Below, one piece after another: positions 1 through 10,789 of a DNA stretch of 64,000 nucleotides (the stretch's first letter is position 1; the number at the start of each line of letters is the position of its first letter). Made by a program: the position numbers and the translations under genes. The notes below the pieces were generated by a model, which saw nothing but the letters and a program-made list of their open reading frames with translations, made no database searches and had not been told where the DNA came from. Origin of the DNA: Phoma sp. XZ068 (Eukaryota > Ascomycota > Dothideomycetes > Pleosporales > Didymellaceae); assembly GCA_004835665.1 (NCBI GenBank), contig RBKR01000003.1, forward strand, positions 124,001-188,000, written 5' to 3'.

Positions 1-923
1 CTATTGTATTCAGTTCTTCTTTGTTATTGATTGAGATGTATCTACGCGTCCTCAATCGCCGGCGCCATAGGTCTCCTTATCTCTCACACGGATGGTACTT
101 GCTAGTAAATTCCATGCTCTGGGTTTTCTGCATCCTTCTCGTAGGAATTGCATTAGATAAGAAGGTCAAACACATATCAGTCGCGTCGTTTCAAGTGGTA
201 TGGATGCAGGCTGCGGTTCTAAAGGTTGGTATCATCCTTCATTGACAACGCCCGCTAAGAAAGCCCAGATCTTTCATCTCCGGAAAATCCTTTTCGAATC
301 GGAAATCGCATTTAAATCATGGCTTGTAGCACTTGGTTTTGCTGCCTCTCTACAAGCTGTTGGGGCTGTTCTCTGTATATTGGATGCAGCACCCGGTCCA
401 AAGGTTCCTTGGCTGAAATACGCCTTGGTGCCAATTCTGCATAGCGGCTGGGTCTTTTACCAAATCGTCCTCCTATTGTGGATCAATTGGATTTGTTCGG
501 TTGGAGGGACACAAACCGTACATAAGGTCTGGGAACGAATCACCAGCAACTGGCGGATCCTCTGGCTTCTAATTGCACCACCAGTTCTAAGTGCATTTGT
601 TGGTGCGATCCCACTCTCTTTATGGTACCAAACGAGAACCACCTTTTTGGTAAGCTAGATAATCCTCCTCCATCACTTGCTAATAAAAACAGATCAACTG
701 CACTCTACAGCTATTACTTTTGGCAATTACAATTGTATCAGCAGCCTCGCCTAAAGCGACTGTTAGCGCTGTTCGATCTGACAACAATGACCTTAGATCA
801 TCACAAGAGTCTGAGAGCGGCCAAAGTACGGAAAGGAGCACCGTGCCGCTGACCTTTTCATCCAGTGAGGATGACTCAGCTACTCTATGTAGCAAGGATA
901 TAGTGGAACGCGAGGAAAGATAG
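1..923 (+). CDS. Membrane protein of unknown function, 5' partial
   Basis: The reading frame is open to the left edge, so the start lies outside the window. I infer exons <3-224, 269-649 and 693-923. The second intron (650-692, 43 nt, GTAAGC...ACAG) joins in phase 0. The first (225-268) also keeps frame but has a weak GTTGGT donor. The product has several hydrophobic stretches, for example around WLVALGFAASLQAVGAVLCI, WVFYQIVLLLWINWIC, ILWLLIAPPVLSAFVGAIPL and LQLLLLAITIVSA, so it should be multi-pass. It ends in a polar, Ser/Glu/Asp-rich tail of about 65 residues that is probably cytosolic. I do not recognise the family, and no catalytic motif is visible. Confidence 0.6.
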
Positions 924-1195
924 ATTGGTCTTCTTAAGCTTTTGAAATTGGAGGTTGTCATCCCTGGAGAATCACAATTCATGTGGCTGAGCTAGTTTTG
1001 AGGCCTGGCGTTGAACCTCCCGCCGTCAACGCATGCAGCCGATAGCTTCGCATGGGACGACGTCAATTGCAGCGGCATGTGTGATGTGATGCGATTTGCA
1101 GATAGACACATTATAAATATGAGTGAGCACTCTACAATGAACAATCTAATCCATGACAAAAGTGCTTGTTGTCTTCAAGACTGAAAATTTCGAGC

Positions 1196-1591
1196 ATGTG
1201 GCCCTGGCAAAGGAGACGGAAGCCTTGGACACAGCAGGATACTGAAAGGCTACTCTATCGACTCTACATCAAACGAAACAGACATCCTCCACACGGGCGA
1301 AGTATGGAAGAATGTTATGCACAGCTAAAAGCTGTCATGGGACCCTTCATTCTCCAATACATTCGTGAAGCCGTCAGAGTATACCAATCCAGCAACGATC
1401 AGTACACTTGCAGACAATTACGGCAGATCGTACAGTTTCCTGTCGAAGATTACCATGACGATGTTTACTACGGCGTTATGAGCATACTCTTGCAGTTGGA
1501 AGGAAGAACCATCGAGCATCAAATCGAAATCATAGTTCAACGCCACTTTACACAATCTGCAGACAATGAAGAAAAAGTGGCGAAGAAGTAA
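1196..1591 (+). CDS. Hypothetical protein, about 131 aa
   Basis: An open frame runs from ATG 1196 (MWPWQRRRKPW) to 1591. It encodes a basic N-terminus and an amphipathic, helical-looking body rich in Tyr and Gln. A good donor (AA|GTAAGT) overlaps the stop codon. An alternative transcript could therefore splice near 1634 and add about a dozen other residues. I do not recognise the protein. Codon usage and composition look coding, but there is no domain support. Confidence 0.4.
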   Translation: MWPWQRRRKPWTQQDTERLLYRLYIKRNRHPPHGRSMEECYAQLKAVMGPFILQYIREAVRVYQSSNDQYTCRQLRQIVQFPVEDYHDDVYYGVMSILLQLEGRTIEHQIEIIVQRHFTQSADNEEKVAKK

Positions 1592-3293
1592 GTTATCTCC
1601 AGAGGATTGTGCTTCTTACTCATCCTGAGGATAGGTTACAGTAGAGGTCGCGTTATCGAGATGTGAAAATGGGTGATCTTTGTCGACACGAACAATGTGT
1701 CGCAATCCCGTCCACTCAATTGTTACCATCTACTTATAACCAGCCAACCAGAATGCTGACAGCCGTGGATGCTGACACCTTCGACGCAATAATTACACGG
1801 GGCTTCCCGTGCGGCACGGTTACGGCACAGTTTTATTACAGGTCACATGCCGGGCTCACTCCTTGGCAGGTGAGCCAGGTGGGTTACACGTGAGGGCTCA
1901 CGCAGCTCACGTCGAGCTGGGTGAGCCACCACGATCATTACAGTATATAGCAATTAGGAACACTGCCCTTATGGCATTGTGTTCAACCTCGTTAATCAAT
2001 CTTGTTATTGGATCTCAACCAACTCTCGAGCCAGACAGTCCACTCTGTACTACTCATTGTTAAACCCATAGCTGTCACGATGTTTCACTAGGCATCTATA
2101 CCAACCCTCCTGTACCAGCACTCATCCCAGAGAACCAACCTTGGAAATATTCATGAGCTTTGCTAGTCTACGACCTCAACATCAATTTCGTCCAGGCGAA
2201 GCATGACGTACATCTTGTAGTAGGGTGTGACGTTGAATGTGAGCCAGAGCCTATGGCTAGATCGCGTGCATCTGTGTATGAACAACCAGTATTCGATCCA
2301 ACCTCGAAATTGTTGCGGCACCCTTCTAAACGAAGATATTGGCGAACTGTTACACTCGATTTCCGCTATTCCATTTGAAGACACACACCAAATAACAAAC
2401 CGACTGTGAATAGAGAGCTAACAATTCCTGCTCCGTTCCCTTCCGCCTTAGGACTAGACCTTCTCTGAACACTTGTATATTCGTAGGTTCTCCATATTGG
2501 CATGTCCAAACCCTCTTATCATCAGCCTCGTTTTCGGTGACAGATCATTATCGGATGTCTGATCTATGGGCTCGCTGGTATGTTTCAGGGATGCATTTGG
2601 CTGGTAGTATTCTTGGAAGGCGAATTTTTTCGAATTTGAGCCAGATGTTATTGATATCTCAGTCAAAACAGAAACTTGCACGATGGGCTATAGCACTTAA
2701 ATCAGAAGGTGACAGCTGTTTGATTACGGCACGTAGAATTTCCTTGTCATCTCTATCTGGCAGCGCAGCTGACGTCTGAATGTCGTTCATCTGCGCGGAG
2801 TAGAAGGCCTGATTCATTCTGGATATCCAACTGTGAGTACAGAGAAGTGAATATCTTGCAACACGCGCTTGATGTACTTTGTGATTCCTAGCCGCAGTTG
2901 TTAGCGCTGTGCTTATCAAGATCGATCCAACAGAAGCGAGCATCGTGCAGCTACCGTAAAAACTTGACTGTCTCGTCAAACACTAGCAAGGGCTGGATAA
3001 ATCCACAGCAACAATTCCAATTAAAGGAGGTACAATCTGTGCGTGTACCCGCAAAAGTGGAAAATTTCACCGCTGTTGTTCGTTACATTTGGCCTACTTC
3101 TCCGCATGCGCCGGCTACCCCTTGCTAGTGTTCGATGAGGCAGTCAAGTTTTATGGTATCTGTAGCATTGGAGACAAATTACATGGGTAATGTTGGAGAG
3201 TTGCATATCCATCGATGCTTTCCCCATTCAGTCAGCGTCTGAGAACGCACTAAGTCAGCGTGCATAACCGTGTAGCGTGTCCACCCATCCACG
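1592..3293. other. Stretch without a firm gene
   Basis: No frame here makes a convincing gene. The best candidate is on the minus strand at 2454-2979. Two frames there contain plausible helical protein (for example DKEILRAVIKQLSPSDL), but I could not join them with convincing splice sites. Around 1850-1930 there is a local cluster of GTGAGC/GCTCAC words in both orientations, forming small imperfect hairpins of unknown meaning. Confidence 0.3.
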
Positions 3294-3349
3294 GCCAATA
3301 ACCATCATTGTTGTATTTCCACGGAAATACAACAATGATGGTTATTGGC
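3294..3349. repeat. Perfect 27-bp inverted repeat (palindrome 1)
   Basis: The left arm 3294-3320 and right arm 3323-3349 are exact reverse complements, separated by only 2 bases (AC). The inner core is TTGTTGTATTTCC and its complement. A related but decayed palindrome with the same core sits at 5938-5966. Two unknown genes lie between the two. It could be a tiny hairpin MITE, a terminus of a small element, or a hairpin regulatory site. Confidence 0.9.
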
Positions 3350-3507
3350 TACAACCTTGATGGCGCTCCTTGGCGCACTTTTCAATCTTATGCTCCCTAG
3401 GTACATGCTATGGCGCTCGGACAATCGTCGAAAAGGTGGTGGAAGCAGGCCCCGCTACTCAACGCAACTACCCTCCAACATATCTTTGTTTATTTCACCT
3501 CTTTGGT

Positions 3508-4862
3508 ATGGAACTGGAAGCAGCTGTTCGCACCTTGTGCAACGCTTCGCAAGAAGAATTATCTCAACTTTCGGAAATCGCTTTGCTACGCTCCAAGCTT
3601 AAACAGGCCCCCAAAATACCGACTCTCGCTGAGCGATTGAACACACGGCTCGATGAATTCAGGACGTTCTGTGAAGGTGAAACTGCAGAAGCCATAGTTG
3701 GAGATAACTTCAATCGCGATTACCGTATCGTTGACATTCGGCTTGTTGAAGGAAGTACTCGACCGAAAAACCTTCAGGCCGAGATCCGTCGCGTTATGGC
3801 GGAGCGAAGTTTAGCGTGCGATTTCCTTGCTCTTCATCCGACTCGACTTAAGAACGTTGAGAGTAAAGGAGATATTCGAGGGACACGAAATTCCAACACA
3901 TTCCGATCGTTTGCTTCAAGATATTTTGCTAAAGATGTTCAAGACATTGTCACCAGTGCAATTCGAAGCGGGGTCAAGCTTCTCGCTCTCGAGCGGGAAC
4001 ACCAGTCATCTACGACAAACAGTCTTTGTCTCATAGGTCTCTTTGCTATTGCATATCGACATTTCACGAAGATGAGTTTCACTGATATCGAGGAACAACT
4101 CAGGTCAGATGCGCTATCAGAAGCTATTCGAGTAGCGAGCGATACATCTTCTGTGCTGTTTGATGCCTTTGAAGTGTATAAAAACCGAGGCTCAGAAGCT
4201 AGAACTTCGAAACGGCGCTGCATAGAGTCGTCTAGCTCAAGAGGTGGTAAGTTTCCTTTCTAATATGGAACTACTTCCACTGACAAACAAGGTAGCAGAT
4301 CTTCGAGACCATGCTATCGATTTGACTCATTGCCAAAATGAGGGACACATCACATTGCAGACACAGGAAATTACTATACCTGAAGTTGTGGGTACTACCC
4401 ATGTCGCGTCGAATTTCACTCCACAACAGCAAGGTGCGTCTTCAATGGCAATGCTCTCAGTTCACTTATTAAAAACTCCACGAAAACACAGACATAATCT
4501 CACAACGCCAACCTGAGAACGAAACCCGAGACCAAAATGCAGCTGCACTGTTTGGCAAGAGCGCAATACCTACTACATCGTTCATGGCAAGCGTGGACCA
4601 GCAAGTTGCGCAACCACCTGGATTCAACGCGTTCACTGATGGCACTCCCTCTAATGTTGGTTGGTCCGTAGCCGACTTCTCACAATTCGGTGAAGCTTCT
4701 ACACCCATCACTCAGGTTGCCAATTTTTCGGACTTCGGTGGATCTTACACTCAAGTAATCCAGCCAGCCAACTTCTCAGACTTCAGTGAGGCATCTACAG
4801 CGGTTGCGCTACCCCATTTCTGGCAAATGGAGCAGGTTTGGAACTTGATCGACCAGTCGTAA
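3508..4862 (+). CDS. Unknown protein with Phe-Ser-Asp-Phe C-terminal repeats
   Basis: I infer three exons, 3508-4246, 4299-4433 and 4492-4862. Both introns join in phase 1 and the total is 414 aa. The start is the first in-frame ATG (MELEAAVRTLCNAS). The N-terminal two thirds are helical and charged, with no recognised domain. The C-terminus has three approximate repeats built on ADFSQFGEAST, ANFSDFGGSYT and ANFSDFSEAST, a low-complexity aromatic pattern that may mediate protein contacts. The gene lies just inside palindrome 1 and runs toward palindrome 2. Confidence 0.65.
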
Positions 4863-4964
4863 CCTCCCGAGTAATCGCGCCTTGGTTTGATATCATGGTG
4901 CCAATCAAACACCTTCGATTCGATTGTGCCCAAGTGGAAAAGATCACATCCTTGTAGGAGCTCA

Positions 4965-5445
4965 TTAATGTACAAAAAAGAATTCGACGTTATCGCTAAT
5001 ATATGCCAGCTCTCCAGACGCACATAACACTGCTTTACCAGGTACAAAGGGCGTTCTGTCGTTATTGGTAGACATGATGTACGGCTCTGAATCACCAGTG
5101 ATTCGGATAGGGACAAGAAGCTGGCTACGGTTGTTGGTCATCCAACCTCCTCCGTGCTGTGGCCTTGCCACTCCCCAGAATTTTGGTGTCTACAAACACA
5201 ATTAGTTTTCTTAGTCAAGTGCCTGTGTTACTCCTTACATCATTCCCAAGCTGAACTTCATTAAAAAGTGCAGTAATATTTGCCCATAATCCACCAACTT
5301 GTTTCTCCAGATTATTGCTGGTACACTTCTCGTAGTTGGAGACTCCTGACACGAAAGAACCATGGTGTTCAAGCCATCTCCCAAGATCTTCGACAAGTGC
5401 TTTGACTGGTTCCTTGAGCGTGTACACCTCTAGATGTTTGGGCAT
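4965..5445 (-). CDS. Hypothetical protein, 143 aa
   Basis: I infer two exons on the minus strand, 5239-5445 and 4965-5189. They are joined in phase 0 across a 49-nt intron (GTAAGG...TTGTAG). The start is the ATG at 5445 (MPKHLEVYTLKEPVK). The product is small and soluble, with no signal peptide. Near its middle it has a Gly/Trp-rich stretch around PKFWGVARPQHGGGWM. I do not recognise it. It converges with the gene ending at 4862 and lies between the two palindromes, so both genes could be carried by one small element. Confidence 0.55.
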
Positions 5446-5920
5446 GAGGAGTCTAGGCGGGGTGCGTGCGGGGCGCGTGCGGGGGATCTATGTAGCTCGT
5501 ATTGGCGCTCCTTCAAAGAACAGATCAGCCTTAGTCTGAACGCTGCGAGGATGTCTTACCGTCGCTGAAATGTTGGTCTGAGGCGGAGACGAGAAGATCA
5601 TGTTGAGGCAAATCTCGCGTGCTCCTCACCTGTTCGAGGGGCACACCGGATAAACTATAACCCGTGCCGACGACAACGTGTCATGCTGAGAATTGGTTTG
5701 GTGGTGACCCGTGACTAACACGTCAACACCAAGTCATCTGCCAAGGAGGTTGTTCGAAATTTCTACCCGCGGGTAGGAGCCACAAGCACTCATCTGTTTA
5801 CTGCCATGCTTGCATTGAGAATATGACAAGATTTGTTTCAAGGACAGGTAGCATCCGAGAATTCCGTTATAATAATACATTCTCAACCTTCTGAGAGCGC
5901 CACAATATTGGACTGATTCT

Positions 5921-5980
5921 TCGCCCAATGGCCACTGTTGTTGTATTTCCAGGGGAAATACAACAATGATTATGGTTGGC
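5921..5980. repeat. Imperfect palindrome 2, sharing the core of palindrome 1
   Basis: Arms 5938-5950 (TTGTTGTATTTCC) and 5954-5966 are exact reverse complements with a 3-base spacer. The outer arms resemble the ends of palindrome 1 (…TATGGTTGGC versus …GGTTATTGGC) but carry mismatches. The shared core and symmetry show that the two sites are related copies about 2.6 kb apart. Confidence 0.8.
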
Positions 5981-6287
5981 TTAGGCATGACAAGTTTACA
6001 GATCTGTGCACATCACTTGGTCCCTCGCATCCTGACATACCTTTTGGGGTCAGAAAGTCATCTCGGCTGCTGCAAAGTGTAACGGTCGCTTACACTCGAA
6101 ACAGCGCACCAATAGCACCATTCCAGCAGCAGTATGTTTGAGTTTAGTAGTTGGTAGAGCTGTTTTCACATACAGAATGCTTACTTTGCGTTACACGAAT
6201 TGATAACCAATTAGGGGAAGACAAACACTAGATGTTATGAACAGCCTCCATTGTAGAGGTATAAATAATAGCGGGGAGCAACTCCAG

Positions 6288-6735
6288 ATGACTACAACCA
6301 CAGTCAATATCACATTTTTCATATTCTTGAACTATCTCTCATACACTGCTGTCCAGCGACTAGCCGCAGACAAGGTATACATACCTACCTCTAAAGTGGG
6401 TACCTTACAAGTTACTTACTGTTCTAGTTACGATGTTGGTTTCGAGTCAGGAGTTAGTAAACCTTGCCACGTGTGCTGTAAGTTAGCTTCAATCTCTACA
6501 TTCACGGCTCTTTATACTCCAGCTAATATGTGCGATTATCAGACGTGTAAGAAGGACGTAAGTAGCACCAAGAATTGGACAAGACCTTCTCGTTATGTGT
6601 AGGACTAATTAGGCACAACAGCCATGCGGATGCTGCCCTAGTTGTGGCGGAACTGATCGTCCACGGTGCGAATGTGTAAGTACTCGCCTTCTTTTCAGCA
6701 GTGCCTACCCGGAGAGACTTGGGAGCAACGGCTGA
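6288..6735 (+). CDS. Candidate small secreted cysteine-rich protein (tentative model)
   Basis: From ATG 6288 the first exon encodes a hydrophobic N-terminus (ITFFIFLNYLSYTAV) that resembles a signal peptide. Later exons can be joined in phase 0 across introns with GTAAGT donors. They contribute a Cys-rich tail, NLATCA-TCKKD-PCGCCPSCGGTDRPRCEC, ending at TGA 6733-6735. The GCCPxCGG spacing recalls IGFBP-like secreted Cys modules. The second exon is doubtful and exon borders are approximate. A secreted effector-like role would be pure inference. Confidence 0.35.
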
Positions 6736-6930
6736 ACTACAGCAGGAGAGCTAGGGAAGTTGAAGGGTGTCGTGGGGAGAAGCAGGAGAGTAGTGAGCTT
6801 TGGTATAGGTTTTCTCCTGTGCAGGTTTCCCTATACTCCCATGCAAATGCAAAGGCTTGATGAGTTTCCGTGCATATTGACTGTGACCTTCCAACTACGC
6901 CAAAATTGGTATAGCTATGATACCGCTTCA

Positions 6931-8313
6931 CTACGTGACTTTTGCTCTCGTCCAGAACTTCCACCCAATCCGATCTTCATCAACTCCCACTCCGACTAAC
7001 TCTTCGATTCCCTGAGCGTCAACAGCGTTCTCAAACAATTTCTGGTCGATTTCTTCGGGTCCCTCTTTGTTGGTGCCATTCCGGAATACAGCGGGCCAAA
7101 GCACCGCAACCCCATCTGCGCTCAGGACAGTCTTGTACCTTTGGAAACCCTCAGCAATGAACCTCCGTTCTAGCTCTTGGAGAGTTTCGTCTTCAATATC
7201 TCTTCGGCAGATAGTGATAGCACAACCACCACCGCCAGCACCAGTGAGTTTTGTCCAGCCGATACCTGCGTGATCTACGAGCTCGCGAATACGCTCAAGT
7301 CGTGGATGAGAGACGCCCAATGAAACAAGAAGCCCGTGATTCATGCGAATTAGTGTTCCCAAGTGTTCGTGGGCATCGAATTGGTTGTTATCGATGCTGT
7401 CAAAGTCTGCAGACTGGATTAGCTTCATTGCGGAAGTAGTGAGCTGGCCGATTCCACCCAGGAGGATGTCGGTCATTGAGGGCATGTTGTGTCTTAGTGT
7501 TTTCACTTTGTCGACCTGCGAAGCAGTGGAGCGTGATTCCTGTGTATCGATGAGAAGAAGCGGTAGTTTGGGAAACGTCGTGAGAGGAGTGACAGATGGT
7601 GGTCCAGTACGATTTCTTTGAAAGATCACAGCCCTCCCGCCTGCAGAGACAACATTGTCCACTCCACTGGGATCTCCGTGTATACACAACTCGCCCACGA
7701 ATGCCCAGTGATTGATTCGCTTGATTTGGACCTCTGCCTCATCGCAAGGCTGGTCGGGATGAGGTCCCGAGAGAGAACGCGTCTGAAGGAGAAGCGCAGC
7801 ACTTATGCAGACGCAAACACTGGCGCTGCTGCCTAGACCTGCGCCAATTGGAATCGTGGATCGAAGTGTATACACAAACCCAGGGTTCTCGGGGGAGCCC
7901 AGGGAGAGAAACAGGTAGAGAAAGGCCAGAGCGGAATTTGTATGGATCTTTCGCTGCTTCTCTGGTAGCCCCAAGGATACTGCCTCTGAATGCGGCTTAA
8001 CGGCGTCGAGAAGTTCGGGATCGAGGGCATCGACAGAGGAGTGATAAAATGTCTTCTTGCAAGGTTGCCGAAAGATACTCCATGGTAAGTCGTCAATTCT
8101 CCAGGTGTGGTTCAGGCCGATATCTCTAAAATTCAGTTTGACAGTGCGTTGCGACTTCGAAAGGGTGGTGACAAGGAGATAGGACCTGAGCGAAATGGCG
8201 GCCGCGATAGCTGGCTCGCCATACACCGACGCATGTTCGCCAAACACGATGACTTTTCCTGGTGCGGACACCATAAATGTAGGTGCCATTGGCGAGGAAA
8301 TTTTCCTCTCCAT
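6931..8313 (-). CDS. ERG12: Mevalonate kinase (Erg12-type)
   Basis: This is a single-exon, 460-residue GHMP-family kinase. It phosphorylates mevalonate to 5-phosphomevalonate in the cytosol, an early step toward isoprenoids and ergosterol. The three family motifs are present. Motif 1, near residues 9-25, is PTFMVSAPGKVIVFGEHASV. Motif 2 is the glycine-rich PIGAGLGSSAS, followed by the catalytic Asp region GELCIHGDPSGVDN. Motif 3 is LTGAGGGGCAITI near the C-terminus. Length is normal for a fungal mevalonate kinase and no break is visible. The start at 8313 (MERKISSPM) could instead be MAPTF eight codons downstream. Its neighbours are accessory-type genes, so it may be an extra copy rather than the housekeeping one. 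Confidence 0.93.
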   Translation of the reverse strand: MERKISSPMAPTFMVSAPGKVIVFGEHASVYGEPAIAAAISLRSYLLVTTLSKSQRTVKLNFRDIGLNHTWRIDDLPWSIFRQPCKKTFYHSSVDALDPELLDAVKPHSEAVSLGLPEKQRKIHTNSALAFLYLFLSLGSPENPGFVYTLRSTIPIGAGLGSSASVCVCISAALLLQTRSLSGPHPDQPCDEAEVQIKRINHWAFVGELCIHGDPSGVDNVVSAGGRAVIFQRNRTGPPSVTPLTTFPKLPLLLIDTQESRSTASQVDKVKTLRHNMPSMTDILLGGIGQLTTSAMKLIQSADFDSIDNNQFDAHEHLGTLIRMNHGLLVSLGVSHPRLERIRELVDHAGIGWTKLTGAGGGGCAITICRRDIEDETLQELERRFIAEGFQRYKTVLSADGVAVLWPAVFRNGTNKEGPEEIDQKLFENAVDAQGIEELVGVGVDEDRIGWKFWTRAKVT

Positions 8314-8740
8314 GGCAGAAAGACGAGTAAGCGGGTGGCTGATGCAAAGGATTGATGAAGCATGTATGAGTGGGTCCGAGATGCTTCTTGAGCAGAACTT
8401 TTATGGGGCATGTGCACGTCCCATGTTACGCCCTGGCCCCAAGCTCGCAAGTGTATGCGCTAACTTGTTTAGAACGGTTTCCGAACGCAGGGATCATCTT
8501 CAACAACCGCACTCGCCGGACAAGAAATCCACTGGCCATCCTTTTGAGGCCCTACAAGACTGCGTTTCAATGCTGTTCTCACAGCGCTAGCGTGGTAGGA
8601 CGATATCCTCATCGATCATTGTTGGACACTTATCTTCTACACACAACCCTACAGTTTCATTCTGCTGAACACCCCTTTTCGGTGATGATCACTATCATTG
8701 AGCGAGCCCAATCATCGATTGCACTCTAAGTAACCGAACA

Positions 8741-10201
8741 CTAATCGTCCGCGACAAGCTTCTCGATGAGTTCTCCTAAAAATTTACCCCACGGACCTGC
8801 ACACGATGCCTCTGTGTCCGTCATCTCAGGTTGGCATCCGTAGTTCAAGATGGCACCATAGAGGCTAACAAGTTTGAGAATGCCTTGCGGAGAGCGTGTT
8901 GATAGATTCATGAAATTTTCCTCTGGGCCAAGGATTGCAATGTCGTTGTGAATGGAAGTGGAATAGGCATAGTAAACTCTGTGATCATGACCGATGGTGA
9001 TGATAGTAGGCTCAAGAGGGGTTGTGAAGGGGTGCCCGACTACAGCGATGTTAGTTAGCTGGAGTTCGCTCTACCGAACCTGGTCTGGTCTAGCGTACTA
9101 GTGTGAAAGCTCTTTGCGAGCTCTATCTTCTTTCTTAGGCTTGCCGCCATCCATACGCACATCTGCACTTGTGCTTCTTTGAGGTCGCCATTTTCTGGTT
9201 TCACCTCTATCCCTGAGAAGAGGAGTGTGCGTGACGTAAAGTTATCGGTGGTGTGAGACACAGGCATCACCTTGGCTGCCTCTAGTTGTTTATAGAGTTC
9301 ACAGAAGCGCGGGTTGAGGTACGAATACGAAAAGCAAAAGTCGGTCTTGCGGGTCAGATAGCGGTCTTTGCTTGACGATGATATGCGCGAGAGGTATTGT
9401 GGGTTTATATTCTGGGACTGTCTGCAAAAAGTCAGCAATGAAATTTGACAGCACAGACATTGCTCACACGCTCTCAGTTTGCCACTGGTTCTTGCCATGG
9501 ATCATCGTGGCAAGCTCGATCAGCGGCCAGATGACTCCAAAACACCATGCGTTCTCGTCTCTTCCAAACTGTGCACATAGAGCAGCACTTTGATATATCC
9601 TCTTTACTTGTTGCAAAATATTAACAAGTGCAACATCATTGAGTGTGCGCTTATCACTGTAGTCAAAAGCCTCCTCCTCGATAGGCTCCATACTCAGGGA
9701 CAGGCTAAAATCGGAATCCTGTTCAATAGCGTCTTTCAACCCCCCTGGGATGTATTTGCCTTTGAGAGCATCACCCAGTCGGCGTCTCAGCTGTCCTAAA
9801 TGTATCATGGCGTCGTCCGATAGCGGCTGCGGGGGCATTGTTATGGGGGCGAGTGACACAGAGGGCTCAGCCATCCGCAGCTCTGTGAGGTATCGACTTG
9901 GGCTAGCCGTTCGCTTTACGCTGCTCGTTGCAGTAAACGTGGTGCGCTCAGAGGGGACGATGCTAGCAGAGCGCGATGCACTTCGTCCGCACGAGCTACG
10001 CTCCTCTCTGCGTTGTCTTTTGGACGGACTATGAGAGCGGGTGGATTGACCATCATTCATGTCGTCCACAGAGCAGTCGCGCGCTCGCTTCAGAGGACGA
10101 AGGGAACCCGCTAGAGACTTGGGGGTAGGCGGATCGGTGAACGTGTCTAGCCAGCTGTGAAGTCGATCGAAAGACTGCTCTTCGGCGGGAGAGAGAGCCA
10201 T
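8741..10201 (-). CDS. Fungal PD-(D/E)XK nuclease-like protein
   Basis: I infer three exons, 9468-10201, 9099-9421 and 8741-9039, with phases in agreement, giving 451 aa. The start is MALSPAEEQSF at 10201. The ATG at 10318 would add a Pro/Arg-rich leader. The N-terminal 120 residues are Ser/Arg-rich and disordered. The C-terminal domain has the fungal PD-(D/E)XK-like pattern: an ALCAQFGRDENAWC helix, then KTDFCFSY with the Asp, then GIEVKPE giving E-x-K, then a helix WMAASLRK. The final exon ends GKFLGELIEKLVADD. Family knowledge predicts a nuclease fold, but activity and target are unknown. A kinase-like pseudogene lies just upstream and runs away from it. The second intron has a perfect CTAAC branch site. 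Confidence 0.8.
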
Positions 10202-10789
10202 GAGGATTAAATGGCCAGGAGGTGCAGGCCACGCGCTGTGGGCGTAAGCGATGGTTGTACGGCGCGCTGGCGTTCCAGGCACAGCACGGGCGCACCGGGT
10301 GAGTCCGTGTGTACCCACGCCTTTAATAACACGCTAACCTAATCCAGTCAGCACACTGTGCCGCCGGATTCAACACTGAAAACTGTTGCTAGTAAGTGCC
10401 TGCAACAAGAAGCCTCTCCAGCGACACTGATTCTGTAAACTCTTGATTCACTATGACAACGTTTTCATTAAGCCAGAACAGGGTAGAAAATCACAATGCA
10501 CGAGTCCTCTACACAAGGACTTGTTGATATTGAGTGACCCTTCTTGCTCAATATAGCAATTCGAGCAAACTGTGTCTTGTTTGTCGAACGAAACTCCTCG
10601 TGTTCTTTTACTTGAATGAGCTCAACTGACATTGCGTTTGATGCGGTAACCCTAAGCGCCTTCATATTGTGCTGCCATACAATATTCACCAGTCCAGGAG
10701 TATATAGTCAACACTATTAGTACCGATGGCTTTCATCTGTTCTCAGTGTGGTCCGAGTCAGCTGCTCTTATCGAATCTCCTTGGTGAGA

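Noticed and set aside
1840..1930. Cluster of GTGAGC/GCTCAC words as a regulatory array
   Set aside because: The words are short and irregular with no conserved spacing. Chance or a decayed repeat is as likely.
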